Below, piece after piece: positions 45,967 through 58,000 of a stretch of 64,000 nucleotides of DNA (positions are counted from its first letter, which is position 1; each line of letters starts with the position of its first letter). The notes beneath the pieces were generated by a model that was not told where the DNA came from, ran no database searches, and saw only the letters and a program-made list of their open reading frames with translations. Origin of the DNA: Rostrohypoxylon terebratum (taxonomy: Eukaryota > Ascomycota > Sordariomycetes > Xylariales > Hypoxylaceae). The stretch lies in the NCBI GenBank assembly GCA_022497145.1, contig MU385870.1, positions 70,629-134,628 on the forward strand. Direction: 5' to 3'. The translations under genes were made by a program, and so were the position numbers.

Positions 45967-46704
45967 TCAAGCTAGATCAATTTCTGCTTCAACTTCGTAC
46001 GCCTCATCGCCGTCCTCTTGCTTCTTCGCGCCCATCTTGCAAATCGCAATTTTCTCCACCGGCACGTTTTCCATCCATACATAGTCGTCATACCGATCAA
46101 GTATTCCGCTCGCGTCGATCAGCAACTTCTCTTTGCGCCCCTTTTTCCTGCCCTTGACATAAATGGTGTTTAGAATGGTAGCGTGCAACAGTAAGGGTCG
46201 ATTTTCCATGGCCATCAGCCCCGCCTCTTGAAAAGTCGACCGTAGCTTTTCGCAAAATCGCTGCAGAGTGCCTTCGGTATCGCTAGGTGATGCATAGAGC
46301 ACGGACGTCTTAGACGCCGACTGCATTGGGTGCAGGCCTCTCAGTGTCAAGGGCAGTAAAGGTGGCGGCGACCCACTCGGTTCTATACCGTCCGCTCCTC
46401 CAACCGAATCTGCAGTGGCTGAAGAAGCTGAAGCTGCTTTGACGCCGGCCAATATACTCCTAGGCGCTAGCGTCTTCAACAACGCCACGGCCTTTTCGAG
46501 GCCTTCATCCTTTGGGAAGCTCATTACACCAATTGTCAAGTGGAGTGTTCCGAGTGGTCGGATGGCTTGCTCAGGTATGGCAAAGCTATCTGGGCTGGTC
46601 ACATCTGCACTGAAATTTGATAAGCTCGCTGCAAGCTGATGGCGAGACGCCCGGGTCACAAGTGGTAGGCATAAAAAGTGCGTTGGTGATGGTAGTGACG
46701 GCAT
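45967..46704 (-). CDS. AKAP7-like 2H phosphoesterase-fold protein
   Basis: Single exon, 245 aa, from ATG 46704. It carries the two His-x-Thr motifs of the 2H phosphoesterase superfamily: HLTIGV (H55, T57) and HATILN (H174, T176). It starts with the strand THFLCLPLV and ends with VEKIAICKMGAKK and an acidic tail. This layout matches the AKAP7 nuclear-localisation-signal domain family, related to 2',5'-phosphodiesterases and to ASCC1. Members act on cyclic or 2'-5' linked nucleotides or bind RNA; the substrate here is unknown. A Gly/Ala/Ser linker (about 88-115) separates the halves. It lies between the coiled-coil gene and YPD1 on the same strand, without clear functional linkage. Confidence 0.86.
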   Translation of the reverse strand: MPSLPSPTHFLCLPLVTRASRHQLAASLSNFSADVTSPDSFAIPEQAIRPLGTLHLTIGVMSFPKDEGLEKAVALLKTLAPRSILAGVKAASASSATADSVGGADGIEPSGSPPPLLPLTLRGLHPMQSASKTSVLYASPSDTEGTLQRFCEKLRSTFQEAGLMAMENRPLLLHATILNTIYVKGRKKGRKEKLLIDASGILDRYDDYVWMENVPVEKIAICKMGAKKQEDGDEAYEVEAEIDLA

Positions 46705-47943
46705 ATCGTGTGTCTAAAGCGATGGCACAGTGTGTCCGCAGGGAAGAGGTGCGACGAAATACCAATTTCCGACTAAAGGTATTAGGTAGGTAGATTGAGA
46801 GTAATGAATATGTATAAATTGTGAGGTTACCATCAATAAGGGGTAAGCGCGGTATTCAATGAGCAAGTACACTAAATTTACTATTCTGTGATTCTGGTAG
46901 TCGTAGTCAAGATACCTAAACAGTCGAAGACGAAGAATAAGCTTTTTGAAGTTCAATGTTTCGACGTCCACTTGGAACGCGAATCTACTTGTTGCTATAC
47001 ATATTTTCACGTGCAAGTGACCAGTCAGGCCAGTTAGGAACCTGGAATGGTTGCAGTCTCCATAATAAGACTTAAGTATCTAGATATTATATGCACATTT
47101 CAAGACGGGTTCATAGACGCATAACCTATCATCTTGTAAGCGATCCTCCAATACTCAGAATCAGATGCCAGATTTGAAGTCCGCCTAACATCTCGTAAGG
47201 CTAACATTTGAAAACCATCTAGAGTATTGTCTGTAAAAGTCACTTCAGATCTGCGAACGGATAACCTGCATTAGCCGTATACGGAAAAACAAGCACCGGT
47301 GATTTCTGCGTCACAGAGCAAGCACGGGCGGGATGACGTAGCAAAGTACGTCAAGATGCGCCGCCATTGAACATCGGGTAATCTAAATCTGCGCATACCG
47401 CCATTGTGACACCCTTTTGCAATGTACATACGTACAAGTAATACTACTAGGTAGGTAGTACTATCTACGAGGCTTAAAGGCAGAGGTAAAATAAAATTTC
47501 GTGGAGAAAAAAAGGTGTATTAGGGAGCGCGATATGTCTGCCCGATCGTGGGGAGCTCCTTGCTCCCTAAACTAGCCTAGATGATGATCGTACTCCGTAT
47601 CGTTGTTCCGGTTTGCGTGCATTAACTACTGAATCTGCCTGTAACAGAACCGTCCTAGAAAGTAAACTACCCTCTACCTGACGATCAAGGCTTCGAAATA
47701 CGAGAAGACAGGCGTGGGGGTATAGTATCTTGAAGTCAACTGGATAGGTAATTTTGTCGGCTGCCTTCTCTTCTCACCAAAAACCTCGAGCAGCCATCGT
47801 TTCTCATGATGCTCGAAGCCCCTCGGCAATGGTCTCGCTCTCCGAGGATTATTCATGCGATAATCGTGATCGCGAAGGCGGCCGTATAATACAACTCAAA
47901 CTCAAACTCAAAATGTAGTAGATACTTGTCGCGTATTTGGCGA
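46705..47943. other. Intergenic, about 1.2 kb
   Basis: Promoter of the phosphoesterase gene and 3' flank of YPD1. ORFs near 46714-47016 and 47674-47856 have no domain. A short AACTC repeat lies at 47893-47913. No RNA gene was recognised. Confidence 0.5.
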
Positions 47944-48602
47944 CTAGGTGGAATTGAAAAATTTCTTGAGCGTACTTTCCACGTCGGCATACTCCGCCTT
48001 GACTGTCTTTAGCGTGTCCGTAATTCGGGAAAGACAGAGAGCCTCATCCGTCTCCGGGGTACCATCGACGTTTTCCTTCTTGCCATATCGTTGGATTTTT
48101 TCGCAACTGTCCTTAACCTTGGTCAAACCAAGAGTTGCCGAAGATCCCTTCAAGAAATGGCCGAGTCGGTATAGCTCATCAAGGTTTTCTTCCTTTCTAA
48201 ATAGGTGCAATCGGATTAGTCCGATGAATTAGGTATAGTCGATGAGAACTGGTCGGGGTCAAACAAATGGTGTAGCCAAGTTTACGTCGACTTTCTTGGT
48301 TCTTGGTTCTTGGTTCTCTACTACTTACAGGGCTGTGTCCATCTTCTCAAACGTCTCCTCAGCCTGCTCGAAGAAGCCGTACACAATAGATTTACTGAAT
48401 TCACGGTCATCCTCACTGTCGTCCATCTCTAGAATCTGGCTGAATGTCACGATATCGATCGCATCCCCTAGGTCGGGCATGTTAGAATCATGACCGTCAT
48501 CGTTCTATACAGGTAACCCGAAACTATCAGTTATTTGCCTAAAATTGAACTTTGTTTTCTCAACACTTCATTCTCGTTCCATACCTGGTCGCTAGCAGCC
48601 AT
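47944..48602 (-). CDS. YPD1: Histidine phosphotransfer protein (Ypd1/HPT-1 type)
   Basis: Model on the minus strand: 48585-48602, 48329-48504, 47944-48196; 148 aa. It relays phosphate between hybrid histidine kinases and response regulators (Ssk1 and Skn7 types) in osmotic and oxidative stress signalling. The HPt four-helix bundle shows AIDIVTFSQILEMDD, DREFSKSIVYGFFEQAEETF and the active site LGHFLKGSSATLGL with H78. A helix with LSRITDTLKTVKAEYADVES ends the protein. The first coding exon is only 18 nt (MAASDQ). The second intron (48197-48328, 132 nt) has GTAAGT...TTAG borders. The length fits single-domain fungal HPt proteins. This is usually the sole HPt gene in an ascomycete genome. Confidence 0.95.
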
Positions 48603-51600
48603 TGTGTTAGGCTGTATAATGTAAGGGTTAGGCTTGAATTATAGCACTAGGTCAAGAGGCCGGCGTTGGTCGTGGTGAAAAGCGACCCTTCAGACCAGAA
48701 GAACGCACGAGTCGCAAAAAATAACAATGAAATTGGGCAAATCTGTCTTGGAAGAAGGTCGTGTGGGTGGTTTGAAAAAAAAAACCGCGGCGACTTTAAC
48801 CACTTCTTAGTGTGTTGATTGAGAAAGCTTTAAGGTGGGGTTTATCGGTAGGAAGTGAACATTGAACAGTGAGGGCAATAGGCAATGGGTAATGAATTGA
48901 CGGTATATGTAACCACGCAACCCACGCAGCCCACGACGGATGATGGGGCGGGATGTCGCACAGTGTATGTATTACTCGGATGATTCGCTCGTCGGCATAG
49001 GTGCCGAATAATACTCTAGAATAGGACTGTGTACTGAGTTAAGTCTGGTGTCTGTGGTTTAAGCGGAAGCGGAAGCAGATGCTGGGAGAGAATCTGAATT
49101 AAAGTAAGAATAAGAAGCGTGGGCAGGAAAAGGTAAGGTAAAGAAAAGTCGCTGCACCACCGCACCACTGCACATGTGGTAAGGAAAATAGTATTTACTG
49201 GTATTTAGCTACATCAATTGATCCATACCTACCTACTACCTACTAGGTACTAGAAGTACTACATATGTAGAAGAGGTACTTCTTGTTACCTGCACATGCA
49301 GATTTGAATGAGTCCGATTGTTCTGGACGGTACATTGAAAATACGTGTGTTGTGAAAGTTGTTAGGCACTTTGAACGCTGTGACGATTTTGGCTTTTGAC
49401 GTACTCTAGCGGTTCCCCATGTCAGGGCTCAATTAGACAACGTCACCAATGCGGAACCGTGCGACACTGAACGCTTAAACTTTGCGTACGCCGTACAATG
49501 CTACTAGCACGTATACTACATACTATACATGTAGCTTGTTGTAACTTGTAGCCCTGGAGCTTCCATAGAAGTACATACATACATATTAGCTACCACTATC
49601 AACACTACTAGCACCACAAGCACCCCAAGCGCTAGTGCTAACTAGGTACAATACATGCTAGGAGGGGACCCAAGTACCTGCCTAACCTTAGTAGTGACCT
49701 ACACATAAATACCTAAATGGGAATTTAAAGTGACCCTACCTTCTTCCTATCTAAACCATCAAATCAGATGAACAACTGCCCGAGGACAAAAGAATAAAGA
49801 GAAAGTATCGGCATAGTATATCACCGATAATTAGGTAACAAAGGGAGGAAAAAACGGCAATCGTGTATGATCAGCAAAAAGGTCTATCCATAGATGATGA
49901 TAATACTTACAAAGTCTCGGGTATTTTTACAGTATCGACGTGAGACGTAGGTATTAGAATTTAGTGGTAATAGCGGGGTATTTTTTTCTTTTTACACATT
50001 CATGGATACTTCTCTACTAATTAGTTCAGTCATTCGTTCTTTGACCAACTATCGTCAAGAGCCAACTCCATTTTATCGAATACTTAAGTCTTAAGATCCA
50101 TTACTACCATTACTAACAAGACCCAATACCGAGCAACTCTTTCATGTGTATACTGCTAGGTATAGAGTATCCGCAAATCCACAGTACCCAAGACCTAGGT
50201 CCTAGGTCCTACATACCTACCTAGTAATAGTATCTGCTCCATCTAACCTACTACTAGGTAATAGCACAAGACTGCACATCCCTTACCAACAAAGGTCAAA
50301 ATGCAAAGGAACACAACATCGAAGATCTAATGAGATTTTGCAGAAGGTGACCGATATACATACGTCTCCAAGACTATTTGTTGAGCTTACTTATAGTGCT
50401 TGCTTACCGGTCATATTAGCTCGTCGGTGGTGCTGGGATACACCAATTTACTACACGATCTCATCGTCTTTCTTATAAATGGCGAATATAAGCATCCCCA
50501 CATCGTGCTGAACTACTAATTCGATCTCTATCACAAAGCCCGACATTTCGCCATCAGCACAACCCGACCAGCCTGGCATAATCAAAAGGGGAAACGGCGG
50601 GGATACAAGAAGTACGGAAACACAGAAAGCCTCGCCGTTTCTCCCAACCACAATTCAGCATAACTTATTAAATCATCGCTGGAATCTTCTATGATCGACG
50701 TTGACGCATCGTTTCTATAATACCTGTTGCATACTCCCCCGGTCTGCTTGCGTCCTTAGGACACATTTGGACTCTGGACTGCATAGTTACGTCCCGCCGC
50801 CAAGCTCATCCTACCAGCTTATGGTGCTACTATTCCGGTCCTGTGCCACTCGTCAACTCCAAGGTATTGGCAATACTTATATATACGTCGGAGCCAGAGC
50901 TGTGCTATTCGGACGGTGACCCCGAGCACAACATTGCGCTACAAGGAGATGGTTCACTACCCACGGCGTGCTACCTGCACAGGTCGCAATCTTAAATGTC
51001 ACCATATCTATCACGTTCGCGTCCATCCTTAGACCCCGCGGCTACGGTACCTCCCCGGACTCTCTCGCTGTTTCGTACTTAGGCGACCTGAGGCAATAAA
51101 ACCAGTGTCTCTCTTTTTCCTTGCTCGGACTAATGGAAAGATCTCGACGACAGTTGATGGCTGCGTGGTGCGTGGTGCGTGGTTCGTGGTTGTCCACTAA
51201 GATATGTATAGAACCATCTCGTGGCTGAAGTCAGTTAGAGGGGAACCGCATGGTCGGGCTGCCGTTGTGGTAATGCAGGTTTTTTTGTATGAGAACGTCA
51301 AACTAGTTACTAAGTCGACGCGGATGGTATACCCGTCTCATAATCGCGCCCAGACATGTTTGATCGACTGGTTATAGCGGAAAATGGATCTTACCTAGTA
51401 GTACTATAGTCTGGCACTTCCCTCTAGCAGCTCCAGCTATTATACCTATACCCTCCTAGTAATTCTTTCTTATCCTTATCCATCCCCTTACCCCCTTACC
51501 CCCTCACCTCTCATTACTAGACCCATCGCGAACCCCTCTGCCCCTCTATACCTGGGTCCTGAGGGTCCTGAGATGCCCGCACGTCGAGCCCCCTGCACCG

Positions 51601-53314
51601 AGGGGTTGGTCACGTTGTTTAGTCTCGAAGCTTTTCCGGGTCTCCACTTGCATCTGATGTTCGAAGTGGGGGCGCCAGTCGGGAAAACGTCATAATCCAG
51701 ACCCTAGACTGAGGTTCCGTGTGACGTGCCACAACACAGTGTTGCGCGCACTTATCATTAATTACAGTTCATGTACCAAACTCTGTAGGTTACCCAGCAG
51801 CCTACTAGTAGGTAGGTATGCTTCAATACCTTACTTCCAACTTCCAACTTCCAACTTCTACAAGTCTCCTACATGATGTGTGTGGGTATGAGAGTTTCGA
51901 AACCGGTTCAGCAACGAGATGGATGAGATGGATCTCAACTCGGCTGAATTTTAACTAAAGCACAGGGGCAGATCGAACCCACATGTTCTACATACATACG
52001 GGCTACATATATGTACATACATGCGTAACGGCATGCTACGTTATACCTGTCGACGGGTAGGTGGTTTATGGTTATAGCTTGGTCGAAATCCATAAAAGGT
52101 AAAGAGGAGATCATCTTCGTTTGTTTCCGCATCTCTCGGCTACTGGCGACCCGAAGCTAATTTGAAAACATTTCACACATACAACCACGGATAGTACATG
52201 CTATGCAATCGTCCCTCCACGCAACAAATTCTGCAGCTATTGGCTATCAACACGGTGACTTGGCGAGGCTTATTTCAAACTTCAAATGAATGTAGACAAC
52301 TTTATCTCCGGAACTGAACAACTCGAGAATTTTCCTTAAAATACCTCGCTTATAATAACATCCTGGAGATATAGGGGTCAGGTACCCTAATAATACTCAA
52401 TATCGTGCCTACTAAAGTCCGTCCACCGCATTAGTTCTTATTATCTGAGACCATTGCAACTTTTTCTCATCATAGGACCCAGTCCCATCTTCACGGACAC
52501 AAGGAACTAAGCCGTCACTTTGCCAGTATTACTTGATTTAATTTAGTTAACTAGGATACTTCAACATATGTAGCGCAACTCGTACTATAGTGGCGAGTTC
52601 TCTGTCTTCGAATAATAAATATTGTCGTACGTCGTACTCTCACGGTATTAGTAATTTGTCTGGTATTGTCGAAAACCTACCTACCTAGTTTACGCCGGCT
52701 TCAAAGATTGTAGGTCGAAAGAGAGAAAAAAATCCTGTTTTGGCTCTACCTTAATCTAGCAGCTGAGCGAATGTCGCTGCGGGTTGACTCGACATATCTA
52801 TTTTCCCCGCATCTACACTATAAGACGCCTTATAAGTGGACGAGCATAATTCAGCACGTAGACACGGCGCTTAGGGTCGCAAGCACAGCGGCGTATGTGC
52901 ATAATTTTCTCTGATATACCGACCAACAAGATGAATCCGAATGCCTCCTAGGTGGTCTAGATCCCAGGAATACCGAGATCAGCAGAATATCGTTCATTTG
53001 GGCAGTTAGTGAGCCGACGATAACATGCAGTCAAACAAATGAGGAAACCCAGTTCTATATTATTGGTAGCAGAAAAGTATCGATGTGCTCTTCATAGGAC
53101 TCGTGTACGCCTATTTTTTAACATCCGAAAAGGGGTTACTTTCTCCGTCATAGTGATTTTGTAGCACCGCTGCAGTGTTACTCTCAAACGTGAGAAGTGG
53201 CTGCCAATATCACATATCCTGCCCACTTCTAGACATGACATGCAGTGCAGATGTAATACCCATCGTAACACCTCGCATTCCCCATAAAACATCGCAACAG
53301 ACATTACCTCGGAC
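48603..53314. other. Gene-poor region, about 4.7 kb
   Basis: No ORF longer than about 75 codons has support. It contains GACCTAGGTCCTAGGTCC (50192-50209), repeated TACCTACCTACTAGGTACT-type strings (49225-49265, 49625-49690, 50210-50260), tandem repeats at 51834-51858 and near 51163-51190, and many scattered palindromes. A lone GACGGATGATGG lies at 48935-48946. It probably includes the promoter of YPD1 at one end and the 3' flank of the DUF3984 gene at the other. No RNA gene was recognised. Confidence 0.5.
51834..51858. repeat. Heptanucleotide repeat (CTTCCAA)3
   Basis: Three perfect CTTCCAA units followed by CTTC, in gene-free DNA. Confidence 0.9.
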
Positions 53315-54424
53315 CTACAGCAGTACTTTAGACGCCACACTGAGCAGCCATGCTGCATCCTGCCAACCGCCTTCGTCTGATTTCGGGGGCGGAATCCTTT
53401 CTTCTGGGATATTCAAGATACGCTCAAAATCCGCCGTGCTCGCACTACGTGGGAGATGGCTCCCTTCCGTCTCATCGCCCGACTCGCCGTCGGCATTGTC
53501 TGATTCCTCGTCGTTCTCTTCAACGGAAAAAAGAGACCACATCCATGAGCTCATACCTCCGTTCTTCGCACTGACTAATTTCCCCACGGCTGCCTCGTCT
53601 GACTTGCTTGTGTCTACTTCGAAGGCCTCCAGCTTTTCATCTAGGCTCACAAAGTCTGGGCCTTGTATGAATTCCTCTGCCATTGGCGCTTCTTGACTAA
53701 AATAGCCGTCGTGTGCGTGGCGCTCTACGGGCGTTCTTAGGTGAGATCTACTTCCAGCTCTGCTTTGCGAACGGCTACCGTAGCGACTGTTCGGCGAATA
53801 GATATCCTCATCCCCGCTCGCCACACTGCCACGACGACTACCCCGTCTACTGACAAGTTCCCTCTCCCTAACAAGCTCTCGTTCGTATACCTCCTCGTCA
53901 GCATCGCGCGTACCGGTTAAGCTAGTCGAACTTTGTCTAGAAACGAGCCAGGCTTGACCCTTAGACTCGCGCGTCTCCGAACTAATCAATGCTCCGGTAC
54001 GCAACATCCAATCGCTGTCGCCCCGTCCTCTCGCCTCAGACCCATGGTGGTGTGAAAGAGACGAAAACGGACCCAACCTAGCGCGTTTCGCATTTGACAC
54101 GACTAGGTGAGTTGTAGACTTGCTCTTTGGTAGTTTTGCATCCGATATGTCGTGGGCGGAGAGCCGGCGGCGGCGATTGGGCGAGTTGCCTCGGGTATGC
54201 GATGGGGATTGGAGTAAACGAGGGGTCGTAGGGGCAGATTTGCCTTGGAGGTAGGAAACATTGTGTTGATGCTGAAATGAGGCGGCGTCAAAATCAGGAA
54301 GCTCTTCGGGATCGGCCAAGGGTAATCTAGACGTGAGGGGCGCGAGAGACAGGTGTTGAAGATTCGTGGTCGACCTGTTTTTTCGACGTGCCTGGTTGGC
54401 GTGCTGCTTGTAGGCGACGTCCAT
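53315..54424 (-). CDS. DUF3984-family protein, 369 aa
   Basis: Single exon on the minus strand from ATG 54424. The N-terminus MDVAYKQHANQARRKNRSTT followed by LSLAPLTSRLPL and SYLQGKSAPTTPRLL matches the conserved opening of fungal DUF3984 proteins. Further blocks are RRRRLSAHDISDAKL, STTHLVVSNAKRAR, DSDWMLRTGALISSETRESK, GQAWLVSRQSSTSL, GPDFVSLDEKLEAFEVDT and a C-terminal WQDAAWLLSVASKVLL. The protein is polar and probably largely disordered, with Arg/Ser-rich stretches. No catalytic motif was seen, and the function is unknown. It is divergent from ELP1 with a 607-base shared promoter. Confidence 0.85.
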   Translation of the reverse strand: MDVAYKQHANQARRKNRSTTNLQHLSLAPLTSRLPLADPEELPDFDAASFQHQHNVSYLQGKSAPTTPRLLQSPSHTRGNSPNRRRRLSAHDISDAKLPKSKSTTHLVVSNAKRARLGPFSSLSHHHGSEARGRGDSDWMLRTGALISSETRESKGQAWLVSRQSSTSLTGTRDADEEVYERELVRERELVSRRGSRRGSVASGDEDIYSPNSRYGSRSQSRAGSRSHLRTPVERHAHDGYFSQEAPMAEEFIQGPDFVSLDEKLEAFEVDTSKSDEAAVGKLVSAKNGGMSSWMWSLFSVEENDEESDNADGESGDETEGSHLPRSASTADFERILNIPEERIPPPKSDEGGWQDAAWLLSVASKVLL

Positions 54425-55031
54425 TATTTTCAGTTACGTAGTAGGCAGTTATTGGTTGTTGGTTATTCGAACGCTATGACCATAAACATAAGACATAGGA
54501 CAAGATAGTGTTTGGATAATGTCAAGACGAAAACGCTAGATAGCTTAATGAATCTAGATGTCCTTCAATTCAATTATGTGTGAAAAAGAAAAGTATTACC
54601 ATGGTCCATGGGACTGGGGAAAAGCAAGAAACGGTCAAGTTTGAATAGGGGAGCCAGTTAGAGTTTTGACACCCAAGAATCGAACAATGACATGCAGATC
54701 TTGAGCAAGGGGGTCGGCAAAGCTTGCTGGAGCTTTGGCCACTTACCGTGGACGTCTCCGGCTGGTGATGCCTTCCTGAGGTCCGCCGACCCACCATCGA
54801 GGAACGCACTGACCAAAACTTTAAAAAATATTATCAAATCAGACAGACCTGGACCTTCCTAGTGGTTGTACAGTAGTCATGACCAATAAAAAACTTTGTT
54901 CGCACGGTCTCATAGTCGTCATTATCACATTTTACTAGACTGGAAGCCTACCAGGTACCTTCAATCTTGATATACCCCGGTGTCTTACAGTTCATGGTTT
55001 CGCCATACCATAATAGTTGGCATTTTTCAAG
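54425..55031. promoter_or_regulatory. Shared divergent promoter region of the DUF3984 and ELP1 genes
   Basis: 607 bases between two divergent start codons, so both promoters must lie here. No specific factor site is claimed. The ORF at 54570-54809 (-) has no domain. Confidence 0.55.
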
Positions 55032-58000
55032 ATGCGCAACCTTCGCAACATTCGATACAATGCGAGCTTGAATGGTGAAACCATCACGTCGACATGTTGG
55101 GACCCTGCCAAAGATGAAATCTTGTGTACTTTCGGCCCGAGCGACCAAGATGGGCACATACGTCTAGTGAGGATCTCGGAACACGTGAGGGCCTCATCAA
55201 TAGACATGTGAGTTTGAACCATTTTTTTTCGGAGATGCCCGATATTCAACTGGACTCACTACTCACTATTCATGAACGTAGCGAATGTCAAGAGATTGCA
55301 TCATGGGATGCTCCAAGTCCAAATCCAGATCTAGCTGTTGATAGAGTCATAAATGCACACCATTTCAGCGATACTCTTACAACATGCCTAGTACTGGAAG
55401 GCGGCGACATAGTTATCGTCCAGGAGTCAGAAAGCTTGAATCCTCAAGATGGAGTCCACATCGAGATCATGGGCTCTATAGACGAGGGTATTACAGCCGC
55501 AAGCTGGTCTCCGGATGAGGAACTGTTGGCTATCACCACCAAAGCAAACACGGCAGTATTTATGAGCCGTGGTTTTGATGGCATAACTGACATGACTTTG
55601 ACTGCCGATGATCTTAAAGAGTCAAAGCATGTCTCTGTTGGCTGGGGTAAGAAGGAAACACAATTCCAAGGCAGGGGCGCCAAAGCTCTTCGAGACCCTA
55701 CAATACCAGAAAAGGTAGACCAAGGTGTTCTTAGCCCAAATGATGATGGAAGTACCACTATAAGCTGGAGAGGTGACGGCGCATATGTTGCTATTAACTC
55801 CGTTGAAACGGGCATTCGTCGAGTCATTCGAGTTTATTCCCGAGATGGTGTCCTTGATAGCGTAAGTGAACCTGTTGATGGCATGGAGGGTGCCTTGAGC
55901 TGGAGACCTGCTGGAAACCTCATGGCTGGTATCCAGCGTCTTGAGGATCGTGTTGATGTCATTTTCTTCGAGCGAAACGGCCTCAGGCACGGCCAGTTCT
56001 CCTTAAAGGCCCCCGAAGATAGATCTCTTGCAAAGGATCAAATACGGCTTGAGTGGAATTCGGACTCTACCGTCCTAGCTGTCACTCTTGATGATCGAAT
56101 ACAGCTCTGGACCATGGGAAACTACCACTGGTATCTGAAAGAAGAAATTCTTACGCAGAAACGACCACATTGCTTCACATGGCATTCCGAGAAGCCTCTG
56201 CGTTTCGCATCGGCAATCTCAGGTAAGCTGTTACTTGCCGAGTATATCTTTGAGATAACTCGTGGATCACTCACTCCACCGTACGACTACGGAGCTGTTG
56301 CCGTTGTCGACGGCAAGACATTAAAACTTACCCCTTTTCGAACTGCTAACGTCCCTCCCCCAATGTCATTTTTCGAAATCGAAACATCATCACCAATAAT
56401 CGACGTCGCATTCTCTCCCGCAAATACATTCCTGGCCGTTCTGCACCAGTTTGGTGTGGATGTTTACGAATGGAGAATCAATGGACAGCGCTCCATGCGC
56501 CCATCTTTGATTGGTAGTGTGACTTTCACTAGGAGCAACACAGACGAAGATTACACACCCTTGCAAATCGCCGTCACCGAGAACAGCGTGGTTCACTGTT
56601 TAGGATTTGATAAGGCTCCAGTAATCCAGTCGCATCCTTTCGATAGAAATACCGGCCAATTCTCATCAAATACGAGTATCCATGCTGGTTCAATGTTCGG
56701 TTTTGTGCGGTTAACTCAAGCTGGCTCAACCGATGTCCTTGCGCAGGATTGTCTAGGTAAACTTCATGGCGTTGTTAACCTTGAGGATGAGATATATTCA
56801 ACTCGCCTTCCGGTCCAACTTCCATGGAGCGAAGTCATCGACCTAGCCGGCAATGTCATTGCTGTTGGATTATCTAGGAATGGTCATTTATACGCAAACT
56901 CTCGTCTGCTGCTTAAAAACTGTACCTCGTTTTTAGTCACACCAGCTCATCTCATAATTACCACAACTAATCATTTAGTCAAGTTTATCCACTTGGTTGA
57001 TAACGTTGATAGTAGGTGTCTCAGGCAACATTGCTGCATTTTATAACTGACGCCTAGTATAGATTTAGAGGTGCCGCCAGATGACCCTGAAAATGATGAA
57101 AGATGTCGAAGTATCGAGAGAGGCGCACGGCTTGTGACGGCAACACCCACGAACATGAGTCTTATTCTCCAAATGCCCCGTGGAAACCTGGAAACGATAT
57201 ACCCCCGGGCAATGGTCGTAGCCGGGATAAGACAATTGATCGATGCAAAAGACTATGGGAAAGCATATTCACACTGCCGGACACAGCGTGTAGACATGAA
57301 TATTCTTTATGATAATAGACCACAGCAGTTTCTAGGGAATGTTGGGCTTTTCCTTGATCAACTCGATGACGTTTCATATATCGACCTTTTCCTGTCCTCC
57401 TTACGGTGAGTTGTATTACTTAGAAAGCGTGAGTATGTATCTAACTTATTACAGCGACGAAGATGTCACGCAAACGATGTATAAAGATACAAGGGGCGTG
57501 AGGAATCAAGAAGCACCAGAAATTATCTCTAGCGAGGCCGCTGCTAGTGTTCCTGAAGGCTCTTCAAAGGTCAACACGATTTGCGATGCGGTATTATCTC
57601 ATCTCCAATCCCGCAAACACAAGGACCATGACACCCTACAAAATATAATTACAGCCAACGTTTGCAAAGTGCCACCTGCATATGAAGATGGGTTATTAGT
57701 TGTTGCCACTTTAATGCAAGAAGATGAGCAACTTGCTGAGAAGGCCGTCGAGCATATATGCTTTCTCGCGGATGTCAATACTCTTTACGATGAGGCTTTA
57801 GGTCTTTATCACCTGGATCTGGCCCTACTAGTCGCGCAGCAATCACAGAGAGATCCTCGGGAATATCTCCCATTCATTCAAAACCTACACCAACTTTCCG
57901 AACTAAGGCGGAAATTTGCTATCGATGATCATCTTAGTCGGCACGAGAAAGCCTTAGCGCACCTCCAAACTCTCCAAGCGCATCAAGAGGCCCATGGTTA

